A DNA stretch of 64,000 nucleotides from Sphingobium chungbukense (GTDB lineage: Bacteria > Pseudomonadota > Alphaproteobacteria > Sphingomonadales > Sphingomonadaceae): positions 456,001-520,000 of the forward strand of contig NZ_LBIC01000001.1 in the NCBI RefSeq assembly GCF_001005725.1. Direction: 5' to 3'. This document shows positions 30,145 through 40,602 of this stretch, piece after piece. The translations under genes and the position numbers were made by a program. Within the stretch, counting starts at the first letter, position 1; each line of letters begins with the position of its first letter. Below the pieces are notes generated by a model. That model had not been told where the DNA came from, made no database searches, and saw only the letters and a program-made list of their open reading frames with translations.

Positions 30145-33135
30145 TCAGTAATCGACCTTCACGCCGACACGGAACCAGCGGCCGGTGAAGCCAGCGCCTT
30201 CCCAGGCCACATTGTAATTGTAGCCCAGGCTGTAGGTCTGGCCCGGATTGAAGTCCGGCTTGCTGTCGAGCAGGTTCATGACGTTGGCGTACAGGGTGAA
30301 CTGGTCGTTGACCTTCACGCTGGCGGTCATGTCGACGTCGATCCAGCGCTTGGCGCGGCACTTGAACGGCGTGCCATCGCGATAGGTGTAGACCGAAGCG
30401 CCCAGGCTGGCGTCGCAGTCGCCCTTCACGCCACCATAGTCGATCGAGGCCATGTCATAGCCCGACGTGTAGTAAGCGGTCAGGTTGATGAACGCCTTGT
30501 CGTTGAAGTCCAGCGTGTTGCTCCAGGTGCCGCGCCACTTCGGCGCACCCGAGCAGGAGGTCACGTCGCAGGGGCTGAGCGTACCGTCATAGCGCTGGAC
30601 AACGCCGCCGACCGTCTTTTGCAGCTTCATCAGATAGGAAGCGTTGACGCTGCTGGTCAGGCGGATGTTGCTGCCCAGATCGAAACGACCCGTCGCCGAG
30701 AAGTCCAGGCCAGAAGCAAGCTGCGAATCCGAGTTCACGAACGAATATTCGATGAAGCCCAGGACCGGCAACGCGCTGGGGTGATCCGGATCGGGAATGC
30801 CCGGCTTCACCACGATGCCCGGCACGTTCACGACGCCATTATTCTGATAATAGGCGTCGACGATGCTGGAATAATCGGGGCTTCCGATCAGACCCTTGAT
30901 CTTGATGTGCCAATAATCGGCGGTGAAGGAGAAGCGCGACGACGGTTCGAACACGGCACCCAGCGTGTAGGAGGTCGACTTTTCAGGCTTCAGATCCGGG
31001 TTGCCGGTCGCCGTCAGACCATAGGAATAGGGCAGCGATGCATAGGCATTGCCACCATGGGCAGCGATGAAGGCCGCGCCTTCCGGTGTCTTCGGATCGA
31101 TCGTGGTCGTGATGTAGCCGGTGGTCGGCAGACCATAGGCTTCGTTGAAGCTGGGGATGCGGAAGCCCTTCGAGAAGGTGCCGCGCAGCTTCACTTGCTT
31201 GATCGGAGTGAACACCGCCGTGAACTTCGGCGAGAAGTTTTGCTGGCCGGAAGAATATTTGTCGTACCGACCCTGTGCTTCCAGTTGCAACTGGTCGAAC
31301 GCCGGAACGTCAAGCGCGAAGAAGGCGGACTTCACGTTGCGGCTGCCGATCGCGCCCACGGCGTTGATGCTGTAATAGCGTTCCGACGGGTTGGCGTTGT
31401 CCGGCGGGTTGGCGCTGGGATTGTCGATCGATTCGTGGCGATAGGCCGCGCCGACGGCCAGCTTCATCGCGCCGCCGGGAAGCTGGAACAGTTCCTTCGA
31501 CAGCGTTCCCTGGACCTGCCAGAGTTCCGACGACGACTTGTTGACGTTGACCGGCGCGATATAGTTGCGCAGATCTTCCGAATTGGCGTTCGGATTGATG
31601 AAGTTCCACGAACCGTCGTTGATCACGTCGACCAGATGCTGGGCGAAGAGGAAGTTCTTGTTCGTGACCTTCAGGTCGACGCGCGACCAGGTGAAGTTGG
31701 CGTCATAATCCCAGCCCGTGCCGAAGGAGCCGTTGATGCCCGCAGCCGCGCGATAGGTCTTGGCATCGCTGAACGTCTCACGCGGACGGTCGTAGCGATA
31801 GTTGACGCGGGCAAGCTGACCCGATGAGGCAAAGGGGTTGTTGGGGTTCAACGTGCCGTTCGCCGCGGTGCAGGTCACGGTGCCCTGCGGGCAGACATAG
31901 ACCGGCAGCAGGACCGGGCTGAGCACGAAGGTGTCGCCGCCTGCGGCGGTCTGGCCAGCGAAGGTCAGCGGCGTCAGCGAGGACGCCGTCTTCACATTGT
32001 AGAAGTTGAACATCGCATAGGCCTGGGCGCTGCTGCCCACATTGACCGTGGCGTGCAGTGCGCCGCCGATGCGTTCGATCGTCGGCTGCGCCTGAAGATA
32101 ATCCTTCACATTGTCCTGCTGGCACTGCTGCGCGGTCGCGCCGAGCGCCGCCTGCTGCGCCGGGGTCAGCGTGATCGCCGTCAGGTCGCGGCAGCCGGCG
32201 GCCGGATTGGCAAGCACCCAATTGCCGCTCGGCGTCACCGTGGTCGGGTCATAGGGGCGCATGACCGGCACGCGGGTCGAACCGATGCTGAGGATCGCGC
32301 CGTTGCTCTGGACGCCGTTGACGACGTTATTGGCCAGACAACTGCCCGAATCATTGCAGTAGGAGCTGAGATCGGCGCTGTTCCAGGGGAAACCACGATC
32401 GCGGGCGAAGAGCGGGTCGCTCTTCTGATATTCGCCGTTGATATAGATGTTGAAGCCGTCTTCATTCAGCTTGCCATAGCCGTAAGTAGCGTCGATCCGG
32501 CGTTCGCCGGCATCGCCGCGCTGCGAAAGACCGGCGGACGCATTGGCGTGCAGACCGACGATTTCCTTCTTGACGATGACGTTGACCACGCCCGCGACGG
32601 CGTCAGCGCCGTAGGTGGCCGATGCGCCGTCCTGCAACACGTCGATGCGCTCGACGATGGCGTTCGGCATCGCGTTCAGGTCGACGAAGTTGCGGTGACC
32701 GTCGTCCGCCAGCGGATAGGGCGCGCTGCGCAGGCCGTCGAACAGGGTCAGCGTATTGCCGCTGCCCAGGCCGCGCAGCGACACGGCGGTCGCGCCGGTC
32801 GCGAAGTTGAAGCTGTTCCAGCTCTTGCTCATCGAGCCCGCATTGTTGGCGGAAATCGATTGCACGGCATCGGAAATGGTGTTGACGCCACGCTTGGTCA
32901 GTTCCTCCGAGCTCAGCACCGTCAACGGGGCAGCGGTCGCCGTCGACGGATTGCGGAAGATGGAGCCGGTGACGACGATGGTGTCATTGCCCTCATCCGA
33001 CGCAGCCTGTGTACCGGCAGCCTGAGGCGCCTGGGCGAAAGCGGGTGCGGAGAAGGCCGCGAGGCCGGCGCCGACGAGAGTCAACGCCTGAAGAGCCGCG
33101 CCACCGCGCAGCCCGATCTTGGTTATGGTCTTCAC
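30145..33135 (-). CDS. TonB-dependent outer-membrane receptor
   Basis: This is 996 residues from a GTG at 33135 (VKTITKIGLRGGAALQALTL, a signal peptide ending in PAFAQ); the longer frame to 33243 adds an unlikely leader. After a TonB-box-like DTIVVTG come the plug domain (PLTVLSSEELTKRGVNTISD, VERIDVLQDGASATYGADAV) and a large 22-strand barrel ending in VGVKVDY. It imports an unknown large ligand (siderophore, glycan or peptide). No TonB or ExbBD gene is near, and clpB lies convergent to it. Confidence 0.92.
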   Translation of the reverse strand: MKTITKIGLRGGAALQALTLVGAGLAAFSAPAFAQAPQAAGTQAASDEGNDTIVVTGSIFRNPSTATAAPLTVLSSEELTKRGVNTISDAVQSISANNAGSMSKSWNSFNFATGATAVSLRGLGSGNTLTLFDGLRSAPYPLADDGHRNFVDLNAMPNAIVERIDVLQDGASATYGADAVAGVVNVIVKKEIVGLHANASAGLSQRGDAGERRIDATYGYGKLNEDGFNIYINGEYQKSDPLFARDRGFPWNSADLSSYCNDSGSCLANNVVNGVQSNGAILSIGSTRVPVMRPYDPTTVTPSGNWVLANPAAGCRDLTAITLTPAQQAALGATAQQCQQDNVKDYLQAQPTIERIGGALHATVNVGSSAQAYAMFNFYNVKTASSLTPLTFAGQTAAGGDTFVLSPVLLPVYVCPQGTVTCTAANGTLNPNNPFASSGQLARVNYRYDRPRETFSDAKTYRAAAGINGSFGTGWDYDANFTWSRVDLKVTNKNFLFAQHLVDVINDGSWNFINPNANSEDLRNYIAPVNVNKSSSELWQVQGTLSKELFQLPGGAMKLAVGAAYRHESIDNPSANPPDNANPSERYYSINAVGAIGSRNVKSAFFALDVPAFDQLQLEAQGRYDKYSSGQQNFSPKFTAVFTPIKQVKLRGTFSKGFRIPSFNEAYGLPTTGYITTTIDPKTPEGAAFIAAHGGNAYASLPYSYGLTATGNPDLKPEKSTSYTLGAVFEPSSRFSFTADYWHIKIKGLIGSPDYSSIVDAYYQNNGVVNVPGIVVKPGIPDPDHPSALPVLGFIEYSFVNSDSQLASGLDFSATGRFDLGSNIRLTSSVNASYLMKLQKTVGGVVQRYDGTLSPCDVTSCSGAPKWRGTWSNTLDFNDKAFINLTAYYTSGYDMASIDYGGVKGDCDASLGASVYTYRDGTPFKCRAKRWIDVDMTASVKVNDQFTLYANVMNLLDSKPDFNPGQTYSLGYNYNVAWEGAGFTGRWFRVGVKVDY

Positions 33136-33455
33136 TATCCAGTCCCTTGCTCTGGAGGCTCGCGGATTGCCCCGCGTGCTTTTTTGACGCGTGAAGAGAG
33201 CGAAAGGAGCCCGACAGCAAACCCTCTTCACACGTACTACCACCTACTGTGAGCAGTCGTTTTATGAGTGTAAAGCAGGCTCTAGCGTCGGAAATCGCAT
33301 TTGATCGAAACTGTAGCAATTATGCCACAATCGCGCCAAATGGTGATTGAACGGCCGTATAACAACATTGTTGCATGCCTGTGTTTACGGGAAAAACTTT
33401 TGCATGCGACGCGCGTAAACGAACAAAGAAAATTATAGTTCCGTGAAATATTGCT
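33136..33455. other. 320-bp gap: receptor promoter region
   Basis: There is no convincing gene. The stretch is clearly AT-richer than its neighbours and should hold the receptor promoter. It contains CAACATTGTTG (33363-33373), a perfect palindrome, and two GCATGC words at 33374 and 33404 that could be protein-binding sites. The M23 peptidase gene ends at 33456 on the same strand. Confidence 0.5.
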
Positions 33456-34307
33456 TCAATTTCCGGGCATGGGCCCGGCGAGCAGAAGCGGGTCGATGCG
33501 CACATCATTCCACTTCATCCCCCAATGGAGATGGGGTCCGGTGGCCCGGCCGGTCGCGCCGACCGCACCGATGCGCTGTCCCTGAAGCACATGTTGGCCG
33601 AGAATCACGTCGATCCGCGAGAGGTGCAGGAAGGCGCTGTTGAGGCCATGGCCATGGTCGATCATCAGCAGATTGCCCTCCAGCGTGAAGGGGTGGCCGG
33701 CGGCCAGTATCACCACGCCGTCGGCCGGGGCGACGACAGGATCGCCCGGGGCACCCGCGACGTCGACGCCGCCATGATAGGCGCCCGGCTGCCCCTGATA
33801 GATGCGCTGCGATCCGAACAGGCCCGAGATGCGGCCGGTGCGCGGCCAGATGAAGCGCTGGCGCCAGCCGGTCGCATCGGTCACGATGGCGCGGGCGGCG
33901 GCGATCTGTTCCAGTTCGGGCTTGCGGAGGGCGAGAAAGGCCTCGCTGTTCTTCGTTGGACGCAGTGGAACGTCGACATGCTCGATCCGCCAGGCGCGCG
34001 GCGCTACGGTCAGCGCCTGGTCGAGCGTGCGGCCATCGGCCAGGCGCGCGGACAGGCTGGCCTGCGGTGCGGCATCGCGGTCGAAGGCGATGAGGAAGCG
34101 GCCGTCGGCGTCGACCGGCACCGGCTGGCCGTCGAAGCGCAGGTCGACGGTTCCAGCCGGCGCGATGCCGATCAGCGTGCCGCCCTGGATCGGCGTGCCG
34201 GTGAGGGCGATGCGGGTGGCGGGAGGAGGGCTGGCCGAAGGGGCTGCCGACGACGCAGCCGTCACGCCGGCCAGCGCCAGCGCAACGGCGGCGATCCGGT
34301 TCCTCAT
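33456..34307 (-). CDS. M23 family peptidase, exported
   Basis: This 283-residue protein has a signal peptide (AAVALALAGVTAASSAAP), an N-terminal beta domain, and a C-terminal LytM/M23 domain with zinc ligands in GAYHGGVDVAG (H-x3-D) and GPHLHWGMKW (HLH). It cuts peptidoglycan cross-bridges, or acts as an activator. The family Cys-free core is intact, so catalysis is plausible. The ATG directly follows the stop codon of the DUF2093 gene, so they are probably co-transcribed. Confidence 0.92.
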   Translation of the reverse strand: MRNRIAAVALALAGVTAASSAAPSASPPPATRIALTGTPIQGGTLIGIAPAGTVDLRFDGQPVPVDADGRFLIAFDRDAAPQASLSARLADGRTLDQALTVAPRAWRIEHVDVPLRPTKNSEAFLALRKPELEQIAAARAIVTDATGWRQRFIWPRTGRISGLFGSQRIYQGQPGAYHGGVDVAGAPGDPVVAPADGVVILAAGHPFTLEGNLLMIDHGHGLNSAFLHLSRIDVILGQHVLQGQRIGAVGATGRATGPHLHWGMKWNDVRIDPLLLAGPMPGN

Positions 34308-34517
34308 TTAAAGGCCGCGCGCCTTCAGTTCGGCCTGGGCGGAGATTTCGGCGCTGGCATAGGGTTCCTGCCGGGCGATGCTCCAGTAGCGCAGATCGTC
34401 CAGCGGGATCTTTCGCCCGCTGACGGCGCAGACGACATGATCGCCGGTCTGGAGCACACGGAAGCTGTAAGCCATATAATGCAGCCGGGCCGGGCGATCG
34501 CGGTTGGACATCAGCAT
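34308..34517 (-). CDS. DUF2093 small conserved protein
   Basis: This 69-residue protein (ATG at 34517; or MSNRD from 34511) contains AYSFRVLQTGDHVVCAVSGR and IPLDDLRYWSIARQEPYASA, the DUF2093 pattern common in alphaproteobacteria, with one conserved Cys. Function is unknown. It lies between xseA and the M23 gene on the same strand. Confidence 0.85.
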   Translation of the reverse strand: MLMSNRDRPARLHYMAYSFRVLQTGDHVVCAVSGRKIPLDDLRYWSIARQEPYASAEISAQAELKARGL

Positions 34518-34551
34518 GGGATCACTCGGCCTTTCTTGTGCGGCGACGGCA

Positions 34552-36048
34552 TCAGGAGAACAGGTCCTGCTGTCCGCTTTCCTGCCCTTCGCGCGATTTG
34601 CGGGGAGGGCGGGATGGAGACGATATAGCCTCGACGGGCGGCTTCTCAAGAGGCGTGCCGCCTTCGATCGTCGCGCCGACAGCGCCGTCGCGGAAGTGCA
34701 GGCTGACGGCACCCGCCGCCTGCGCATCCGCCACCGATCTGACCAGCCGGTCGCCCGCCATCACCCGCGCGAACCCGCGTGCCAACGGCAGATCCGGATC
34801 GACCGAGGTGAACAGGCGCGAGACGCGGTCGAAGGCGGTCGCGCGGTCCTGGTAGACGCGCGCCAGATAGTCGGGGCGCAGTTGCAGGCGGGCGACACGC
34901 TCTGCCGCGCGGCTGACATATTGGCGCAGCAGCGCGGGACGCAAGGCGCCGCCCGCCTGCCCCAGATGGGCGCGGGCATCGGCGACGCGGTGGCGCAGGC
35001 CGCTGGCGAGGCCGTCGGAAAGCTGGTCCAGCCGCTGGCGCTGGGGCGCGAGCAGCGTGTCGGGCGTGGGCATCAGCCGCATCTGCATGTCCAGCCGCTC
35101 GCGGGCCTGCGCGGCGCCACGCCGCACCGCCCGATCGATGCGGAGGCCCTGCTCGGTCAGCATGGCCAGCAATTCGGCCCGCACGGGCACCGCCATTTCA
35201 GCGGCGGCGGTCGGTGTTGGCGCGCGCATGTCGGCGGCATAGTCGCACAGCGTCGTGTCGGTTTCATGCCCCACGGCGGAGATGACCGGGATCGAGCATT
35301 CGGCCACCGCGCGGACGACGATTTCCTCGTTGAAGCTCCACAGATCCTCGATCGAGCCGCCGCCGCGCGCGACGATCACCAGGTCGGGCCGAGGCAAGGG
35401 ACCGCCGGGCTGCATCGCGCTGAAACCCCGCACGGCCCGCGCCACCTGTTCCGCCGCGCCCTGCCCCTGCACCAGTACCGGCCAGAGCAGCACCTGGGTC
35501 GGGCAGCGGTCCTCGAGACGGTGGAGAATGTCCCGGATGACCGCGCCGGTGGGCGAGGTCACGACGCCGATGACGCGCGGCATGAAAGGCAGGCGGCGCT
35601 TGCGTGTCGCCTCGAACAGGCCTTCTGCCGCCAGCTTCTGCTTGAGCTTTTCCAGCAGCGCCATCAGCGCGCCTTCGCCCGCCAGTTCCATCCGATCGAT
35701 CACGATCTGATATTTGGAGCGGCCGGGATAGGTGGTGAGCTTGCCGGTGGCGATCACCTCCACCCCGTCCTGCGGCGCGAAGGGCAGGCGCGCCGCCCCG
35801 CCCTTCCACATCACGCCGTCGATCACGGCGCTGTCATCCTTGAGCGCCAGATAGATGTGGCCCGACGCCGCCCGCTTGAAGCCGGAAATCTCGCCCCGGA
35901 TGCGGACATGGCCGAAACGGTCCTCGACCGTGCGCTTCAGCAGGGCCGACAATTCGCTCACCGAAAGCGGCGGCGCGTTGTCCCCTGCGCGTTCCTCGGC
36001 TAACAGGCGGCCCGAGACATCGAAACCAGCTTCATATTCCGGGGACAT
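34552..36048 (-). CDS. xseA: Exodeoxyribonuclease VII large subunit
   Basis: This is 498 residues from ATG at 36048: N-terminal OB fold ([40 protein letters not shown]), catalytic core ([53 protein letters not shown]) and a long coiled-coil tail. With XseB it degrades single-stranded DNA. Only 7 bp separates its start from that of the divergent purD, so its promoter must lie within purD coding sequence or the true start may be further in. Confidence 0.95.
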   Translation of the reverse strand: MSPEYEAGFDVSGRLLAEERAGDNAPPLSVSELSALLKRTVEDRFGHVRIRGEISGFKRAASGHIYLALKDDSAVIDGVMWKGGAARLPFAPQDGVEVIATGKLTTYPGRSKYQIVIDRMELAGEGALMALLEKLKQKLAAEGLFEATRKRRLPFMPRVIGVVTSPTGAVIRDILHRLEDRCPTQVLLWPVLVQGQGAAEQVARAVRGFSAMQPGGPLPRPDLVIVARGGGSIEDLWSFNEEIVVRAVAECSIPVISAVGHETDTTLCDYAADMRAPTPTAAAEMAVPVRAELLAMLTEQGLRIDRAVRRGAAQARERLDMQMRLMPTPDTLLAPQRQRLDQLSDGLASGLRHRVADARAHLGQAGGALRPALLRQYVSRAAERVARLQLRPDYLARVYQDRATAFDRVSRLFTSVDPDLPLARGFARVMAGDRLVRSVADAQAAGAVSLHFRDGAVGATIEGGTPLEKPPVEAISSPSRPPRKSREGQESGQQDLFS

Positions 36049-36055
36049 GGGCGAA

Positions 36056-37339
36056 ATGAACATCCTTCTGTTGGGCGGCGGCGGCCGCGAACATGCGCTG
36101 GCGTGGAAGCTGGCGCAATCGCCTGCCCTTAGCACCCTTTATGCCGCGCCGGGCAACCCCGGCATAGCCCAGCATGCGACTTTGGTCGACCTGGATGCCA
36201 CGGATCATCGCGCGGTCGTCGATTTCTGCCTGCGCCACAGCATCGGGCTGGTGGTGATCGGGCCGGAAGCGCCGCTGGTCGACGGCCTGGCCGACAATCT
36301 GCGGGTGAAGGGCTATCCGGTCTTCGGTCCGGGCAAGAAGGCGGCGCAGTTGGAAGGGTCCAAGGGTTTCACCAAGGACCTGTGCAAGCGCGCCCATATC
36401 CCGACCGCCGCCTATGAGCGGCTTTCCAGCAAGGACGGCGCGCTGGCCGCGCTCGACGATTTCGGCCTGCCGGTGGTGATCAAGGCAGATGGCCTGGCGG
36501 CGGGCAAGGGCGTCATCATCGCGGAAACGCGCGAACAGGCGGTCGAGGCGATCGAGGACATGTTCTCCGGCGCGTTCGGCGCGGCGGGCGCGGAAGTGGT
36601 GCTGGAAGAGTTCATGGTCGGGGAGGAAGCGAGCTTCTTCGCGCTGACCGACGGCAGCGCCATCCTGCCCTTCGGATCGGCGCAGGATCACAAGCGTGTC
36701 GGGGACGGCGATACCGGCCCCAACACGGGCGGCATGGGCGCCTACAGCCCGGCCCGCGTGTTGACGCCCGAACTGGAAGCGGAAGTGATCGAGAAGATCG
36801 TCCGCCCGACCGTCGATACGCTGGCCGCCGAGGGCATGCCCTATAGCGGCGTGCTTTATGCGGGGCTGATGCTGACCGCCGAGGGGCCGAAGCTGATCGA
36901 ATATAATGCGCGTTTCGGCGATCCGGAATGCCAGGTGCTGATGATGCGCTTCGACGGCGATCTGGTGGAATTGCTGCTTGCGGTGGCGCAGGGCAGGCTA
37001 GCCGAACAGGGGCCGGTGCAATTGGCCGATCGCACCGCGCTGACCGTCGTCATGGCCGCGAACGGCTATCCAGGGACGCCGGAGAAGGGCGGGGTCATCA
37101 CCGGCATCGACGCCGCCGAGGCGACCGGCGCGCGGGTCTTCCATGCAGGAACGGCGGACAGGGACGGGGCGATCATTGCCCAGGGCGGCCGCGTGTTGAA
37201 CGTCACGGCGACCGGCGGCACGGTGAAGGCGGCGCAGCAGGCGGCTTATGAGGCGGTCGATGCGATCGGCTTTCCCACCGGCTTTTGCCGCCGCGATATT
37301 GGCTGGCGGGAAGTCGCGCGTGAGGAAGGGGGGCGCTGA
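36056..37339 (+). CDS. purD: Phosphoribosylamine-glycine ligase
   Basis: This 427-residue ATP-grasp enzyme starts [20 protein letters not shown], the canonical PurD start. Further motifs are [36 protein letters not shown] (ATP grasp), [20 protein letters not shown] and [14 protein letters not shown]. It makes glycinamide ribonucleotide in purine synthesis. It is divergent to xseA across 7 bp. Confidence 0.97.
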   Translation: MNILLLGGGGREHALAWKLAQSPALSTLYAAPGNPGIAQHATLVDLDATDHRAVVDFCLRHSIGLVVIGPEAPLVDGLADNLRVKGYPVFGPGKKAAQLEGSKGFTKDLCKRAHIPTAAYERLSSKDGALAALDDFGLPVVIKADGLAAGKGVIIAETREQAVEAIEDMFSGAFGAAGAEVVLEEFMVGEEASFFALTDGSAILPFGSAQDHKRVGDGDTGPNTGGMGAYSPARVLTPELEAEVIEKIVRPTVDTLAAEGMPYSGVLYAGLMLTAEGPKLIEYNARFGDPECQVLMMRFDGDLVELLLAVAQGRLAEQGPVQLADRTALTVVMAANGYPGTPEKGGVITGIDAAEATGARVFHAGTADRDGAIIAQGGRVLNVTATGGTVKAAQQAAYEAVDAIGFPTGFCRRDIGWREVAREEGGR

Positions 37340-37403
37340 TCCCCTTGCCCTGCCCGTGCAAGCATCCTTAAATAGGGCAAAGTCAGACAGGGAGGGACGA
37401 GCG

Positions 37404-37948
37404 ATGCAATTTTTCACGGACTATGGCCTTTGGCTGCTGATCGCGCTGCTGGTCATCATCGGCATCGTCTTCCTGCTGTCGGGGCGCAGCAAAACGCCCG
37501 AGCCGCCGGTTGTGGAGGTGAAGCATCCTGTCGCTCCGGCGGTTTCGGCGCCTGCGCCGGAGCCGGCCGAAGTCGTCCCGGTCCGGTCCGCTGCGGCCGA
37601 GCCGGTCGCGGTCGCGCCGGTCGAGCCCGCCCCCCGCCCGTCGCCGCCGCGCCCGAACCGATTCCGGTCTCTCCGGCCGTGACCGCTGCGGTGGATGGCG
37701 CGGTGGATGGCACGGACGATCTGTTGAAGCTGAAAGGCATAGGCCCCAAGCTCAACACGCTGCTGATCGAGCTGGGCGTCACCCGCTATGCGCAGATCGC
37801 CGGGTGGACCGAGACGGATATCGCCGCGATCGACGCGAAGCTGGGCAATTTCAAGGGCCGCCCCGTGCGCGACCAGTGGGTCGATCAGGCGAAATATCTC
37901 GCCGCCGGCGATGTGGCCGGGTTCGAAGCCAAATATGGCAAGATCTGA
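37404..37948 (+). pseudogene. Membrane-anchored helix-hairpin-helix protein, frame broken
   Basis: A membrane helix (YGLWLLIALLVIIGIVFLLSG) leads to an Ala/Pro-rich linker and a C-terminal helix-hairpin-helix domain (LLKLKGIGPKLNTLLIELGV, then AIDAKLGNFKGRPVRDQWVD). The two parts lie in different frames; adding one C to the C6 run at 37630-37635 joins them into a 181-residue protein. The HhH domain resembles that in DUF4332/NuoE-tail proteins and may bind DNA or protein. Function is unknown. It is preceded by GGGAGGGACG as ribosome-binding site. Confidence 0.82.
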
Positions 37949-37952
37949 CGCC

Positions 37953-38909
37953 TCAGGCCGGTAGCGGCGCGGCGGGCAGCGCAGGCGGAGCGCTCTGCCG
38001 TTCCGGCACGCTGCCGAACAGAAGCGGCAGCAGCGTCCCGCGCGCCGTCAGCCGGTTGGCGAAGGCCAGCAGCAGGATCGACAGGGCCAGCGTCGCCACG
38101 GGCCCCACGCCGGTCATCATCATTCCCCCCATGATCAGCGGGTGCCAGAGATAGAAGAACAGACTGTCGCGCCCGATCGCGTTGACCGGCGCGCATTCGA
38201 GCCGCAGCGCCGAGAGCATCGGCAACAGGGCGATGAGGCCGAGGCACATCAGCAGCCTTGCCGGGACGAAGGCCAGTTCATTGTCGCCGTCGTAAAGCCC
38301 GGACCACCAGAGGAGGCCCAGCACGGCGACCATCAGCGCGATCGGCAGATAGCGCATGGAAATGCGTCGTTCCGCCATCAGCATGCCGAAGAAGAAATAA
38401 ATGGGATAGCGCAGGAAACGGCTGTCGAGCGAAAGCAGGCCGTCGCCGACCGGCCCGTGACCGAGGCCGAAACCATACATGACGGCGAGGCTGACCGGCG
38501 TGCCGATGGCGAGCAGCACCAGCGGCGAAAAAGGCAGCAGCCGCGTCAACATGATCAGGAAGAACAGCGCGGGCACGTACCAGAGATGGAAGGGCGGCCG
38601 GAACAGCAGGTCGAAGGGCAGGGTCCAGTGCAGCGCCTCCCCCCCGGCCAGCATGTAGACGATGCCGGCAAAGGCCCACGGCAGCAGCATCCGCCGGCCA
38701 TAGCGCGAGAACAGGGTGGAAGCGGAATCGCTGCGCGTCCGGTTGATGTTGAGCAGATAGCCTGAAATGCCGACCATCATCGGCATGCGGAAACCCGACC
38801 CGACCCACAGCACCAGGTCATGGCCGCCGGTCAGTTCCATCACATGCCCGCCCATGACGAGCAGGATCAACACGCCTTTCAGCAAGTCAATCGTCGGATT
38901 CTTGGCCAC
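37953..38909 (-). CDS. Acyltransferase 3 family membrane protein
   Basis: This 318-residue protein has about ten membrane helices and the acyltransferase-3 start TIDLLKGVLILLVMGGHVME with an early His. FHLWYVPALFFLIMLTRLLP and FFYLWHPLIMGG also match. Such proteins O-acetylate cell-envelope sugars. It is divergent from a lipase-like SGNH gene; the pair resembles the two halves of fused or split O-acetylation systems. The 117-bp gap between them holds their promoters. Confidence 0.88.
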   Translation of the reverse strand: MAKNPTIDLLKGVLILLVMGGHVMELTGGHDLVLWVGSGFRMPMMVGISGYLLNINRTRSDSASTLFSRYGRRMLLPWAFAGIVYMLAGGEALHWTLPFDLLFRPPFHLWYVPALFFLIMLTRLLPFSPLVLLAIGTPVSLAVMYGFGLGHGPVGDGLLSLDSRFLRYPIYFFFGMLMAERRISMRYLPIALMVAVLGLLWWSGLYDGDNELAFVPARLLMCLGLIALLPMLSALRLECAPVNAIGRDSLFFYLWHPLIMGGMMMTGVGPVATLALSILLLAFANRLTARGTLLPLLFGSVPERQSAPPALPAAPLPA

Positions 38910-39026
38910 GATATTGCCCTAACGCCCCGAATTGGAACGATAACGTCACAACCGTTGCCACATCGTTAACGATGCGTACCAAAGACTGCTTTCCAGCCGG
39001 AAAAAAGGCGTTACATATATCCTTCG

Positions 39027-39740
39027 ATGAAGACGCCGCTGCTGCAACGCCTCGACGCCTCGCCTGTTGCCAAGATGGGGATGGCAATATTGATCTTCTG
39101 CCTGATCGTCGGCGGGTGGCTGGCGCTTCAGCATCATCGGGAGGCGACCGCCACGCTGCCGGACGACGAACAGCGGCAGGGCGACTGTTCGCTCTGGTTC
39201 GTGGGCAGTTCGTCCATGCACCGCTGGACCAGCCTCAACCGCGACATGGCGCCGTGGATCGCGCATAATCGCGGCATCAACGACGCGACCTATGCCAGCA
39301 TATTGCCGCGCTTCGCCAATAGCGCAGAGGATGGACAGCCGGTCGCCATCATCCTCTATGCCGGGGAAAACGACATCGCCAATGGCGTGGCGGTTCGCAC
39401 GGTGGTCCGCGACCTCGCCCGGTTCCTGGAGCTGCGCGACCGTACCATGCGCGACGTGCCGGTGTTGATATTGTCGATGAAGCCCAGCCCCACGCGCCGG
39501 GCGAACTTCCAGGACCAGCAATTGTTCAACGCCGCGGCGCAGCGGCTCATCCCCCATGCGCGGCTTGCCTATTATGCCGACATCACCACGCCGCTGTTGA
39601 AGGACGGGCGAACGGGCGACAATTACCAGCCCGACGGCGTGCACATGAACCCGGCGGGATACCGGATCTGGGCCAAGGTAGTCCGCCAGCGGCTGAAGGA
39701 GACATTACCGCCGGAAACGTTGCGGCGCTGCGTGCCTTGA
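39027..39740 (+). CDS. SGNH/GDSL-family hydrolase, membrane-anchored
   Basis: This 237-residue protein has an N-terminal membrane helix (MAILIFCLIVGGWLAL) and SGNH blocks WFVGSSSMHRW (Ser), LYAGENDIAN (Gly/Asn) and DGVHMNPAGY (Asp-x-x-His). The catalytic domain faces the periplasm. It may add or remove acetyl groups together with the divergent acyltransferase; this partnership is inference from position. Confidence 0.88.
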   Translation: MKTPLLQRLDASPVAKMGMAILIFCLIVGGWLALQHHREATATLPDDEQRQGDCSLWFVGSSSMHRWTSLNRDMAPWIAHNRGINDATYASILPRFANSAEDGQPVAIILYAGENDIANGVAVRTVVRDLARFLELRDRTMRDVPVLILSMKPSPTRRANFQDQQLFNAAAQRLIPHARLAYYADITTPLLKDGRTGDNYQPDGVHMNPAGYRIWAKVVRQRLKETLPPETLRRCVP

Positions 39741-39804
39741 TGATGGAGCGGGTCCGCTCGGCACATTCCGCGACCGACCAAATCCGGCAACCGATCGAAC
39801 GATA

Positions 39805-40602
39805 CTATCCGCGCCCCAATATCTCCCGCGCCCGCGGGGCCAGCCGTTCCGCCGCAGCGCCGTGAATGCCCGGCGCGGCGCAAAGCAGGCCGAAGGCGGT
39901 CGGTTGCGGCCGGTTGAAGGAGAAGGGATCGCCCAATGCATCGGTGACGATCGCCCCAGCCTCCTGCGCGATCAGCGCGGCGGCGGCGACATCCCATTCA
40001 TTGCCCCAACGCACGGTGGCGACCAGATCCGCCTCGTCGGCGGCGACCATCGCCATGCGCAGCGCGATGCTGTTGGGCTTGTCCACGGTGACGAGATCGC
40101 GGTCGTGGCGGGGAAGCTGGTCGGCGGGAACGCGGGCACCCGGCAGCATCGTGCGGGGACCTGCCTGCAAAATCCGGCCGTTGCGGGTCGCCCCCGCGCC
40201 CGCCTGGGCGATCCACAATTCGTTGCGGGCGGGCGCGGCCAATATACCCACGCGCACCGCGCCATGTTCCACCAGCGCCACCGACACCGCCCAGCCGGGC
40301 TTGCCGCGCAGATAATCGCGCGTACCGTCGATCGGATCGACCACCCAGACGCGCGGCAGATCGAGGCGATGCACGGTGTCGGCGGTTTCCTCCGACAGCC
40401 AACCCGCCGACGGATCGAGCGCATAAAGCCGATCGCGCAGCATCGCGTCCAGTTCCAGGTCGGCCTCGCAGACCGGGTGACCGGGCACCTTTTCCCACTG
40501 GCGCACGCGCGTTTTCCCGCCTGCCCAGAGAGTCAGGGCGCGGTCGGCCGCATCCGACACGACCGCCACCAGATCGCGCAGGGGAAACTCAGCCGCCGGC
40601 AA
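39805..40602 (-). CDS. Inositol-monophosphatase family (CysQ-like) phosphatase
   Basis: This 265-residue protein has the metal-site motifs GWLSEETAD, WVVDPIDGTRDYLRGKPGW and the C-terminal WGNEWDVAAAALIAQEAGA. It probably dephosphorylates 3'-phosphoadenosine 5'-phosphate or inositol phosphates; the family cannot be narrowed safely. It overlaps the pmbA stop by 14 bases and ends the mutY-nudC-pmbA run. Confidence 0.9.
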   Translation of the reverse strand: MPAAEFPLRDLVAVVSDAADRALTLWAGGKTRVRQWEKVPGHPVCEADLELDAMLRDRLYALDPSAGWLSEETADTVHRLDLPRVWVVDPIDGTRDYLRGKPGWAVSVALVEHGAVRVGILAAPARNELWIAQAGAGATRNGRILQAGPRTMLPGARVPADQLPRHDRDLVTVDKPNSIALRMAMVAADEADLVATVRWGNEWDVAAAALIAQEAGAIVTDALGDPFSFNRPQPTAFGLLCAAPGIHGAAAERLAPRAREILGRG

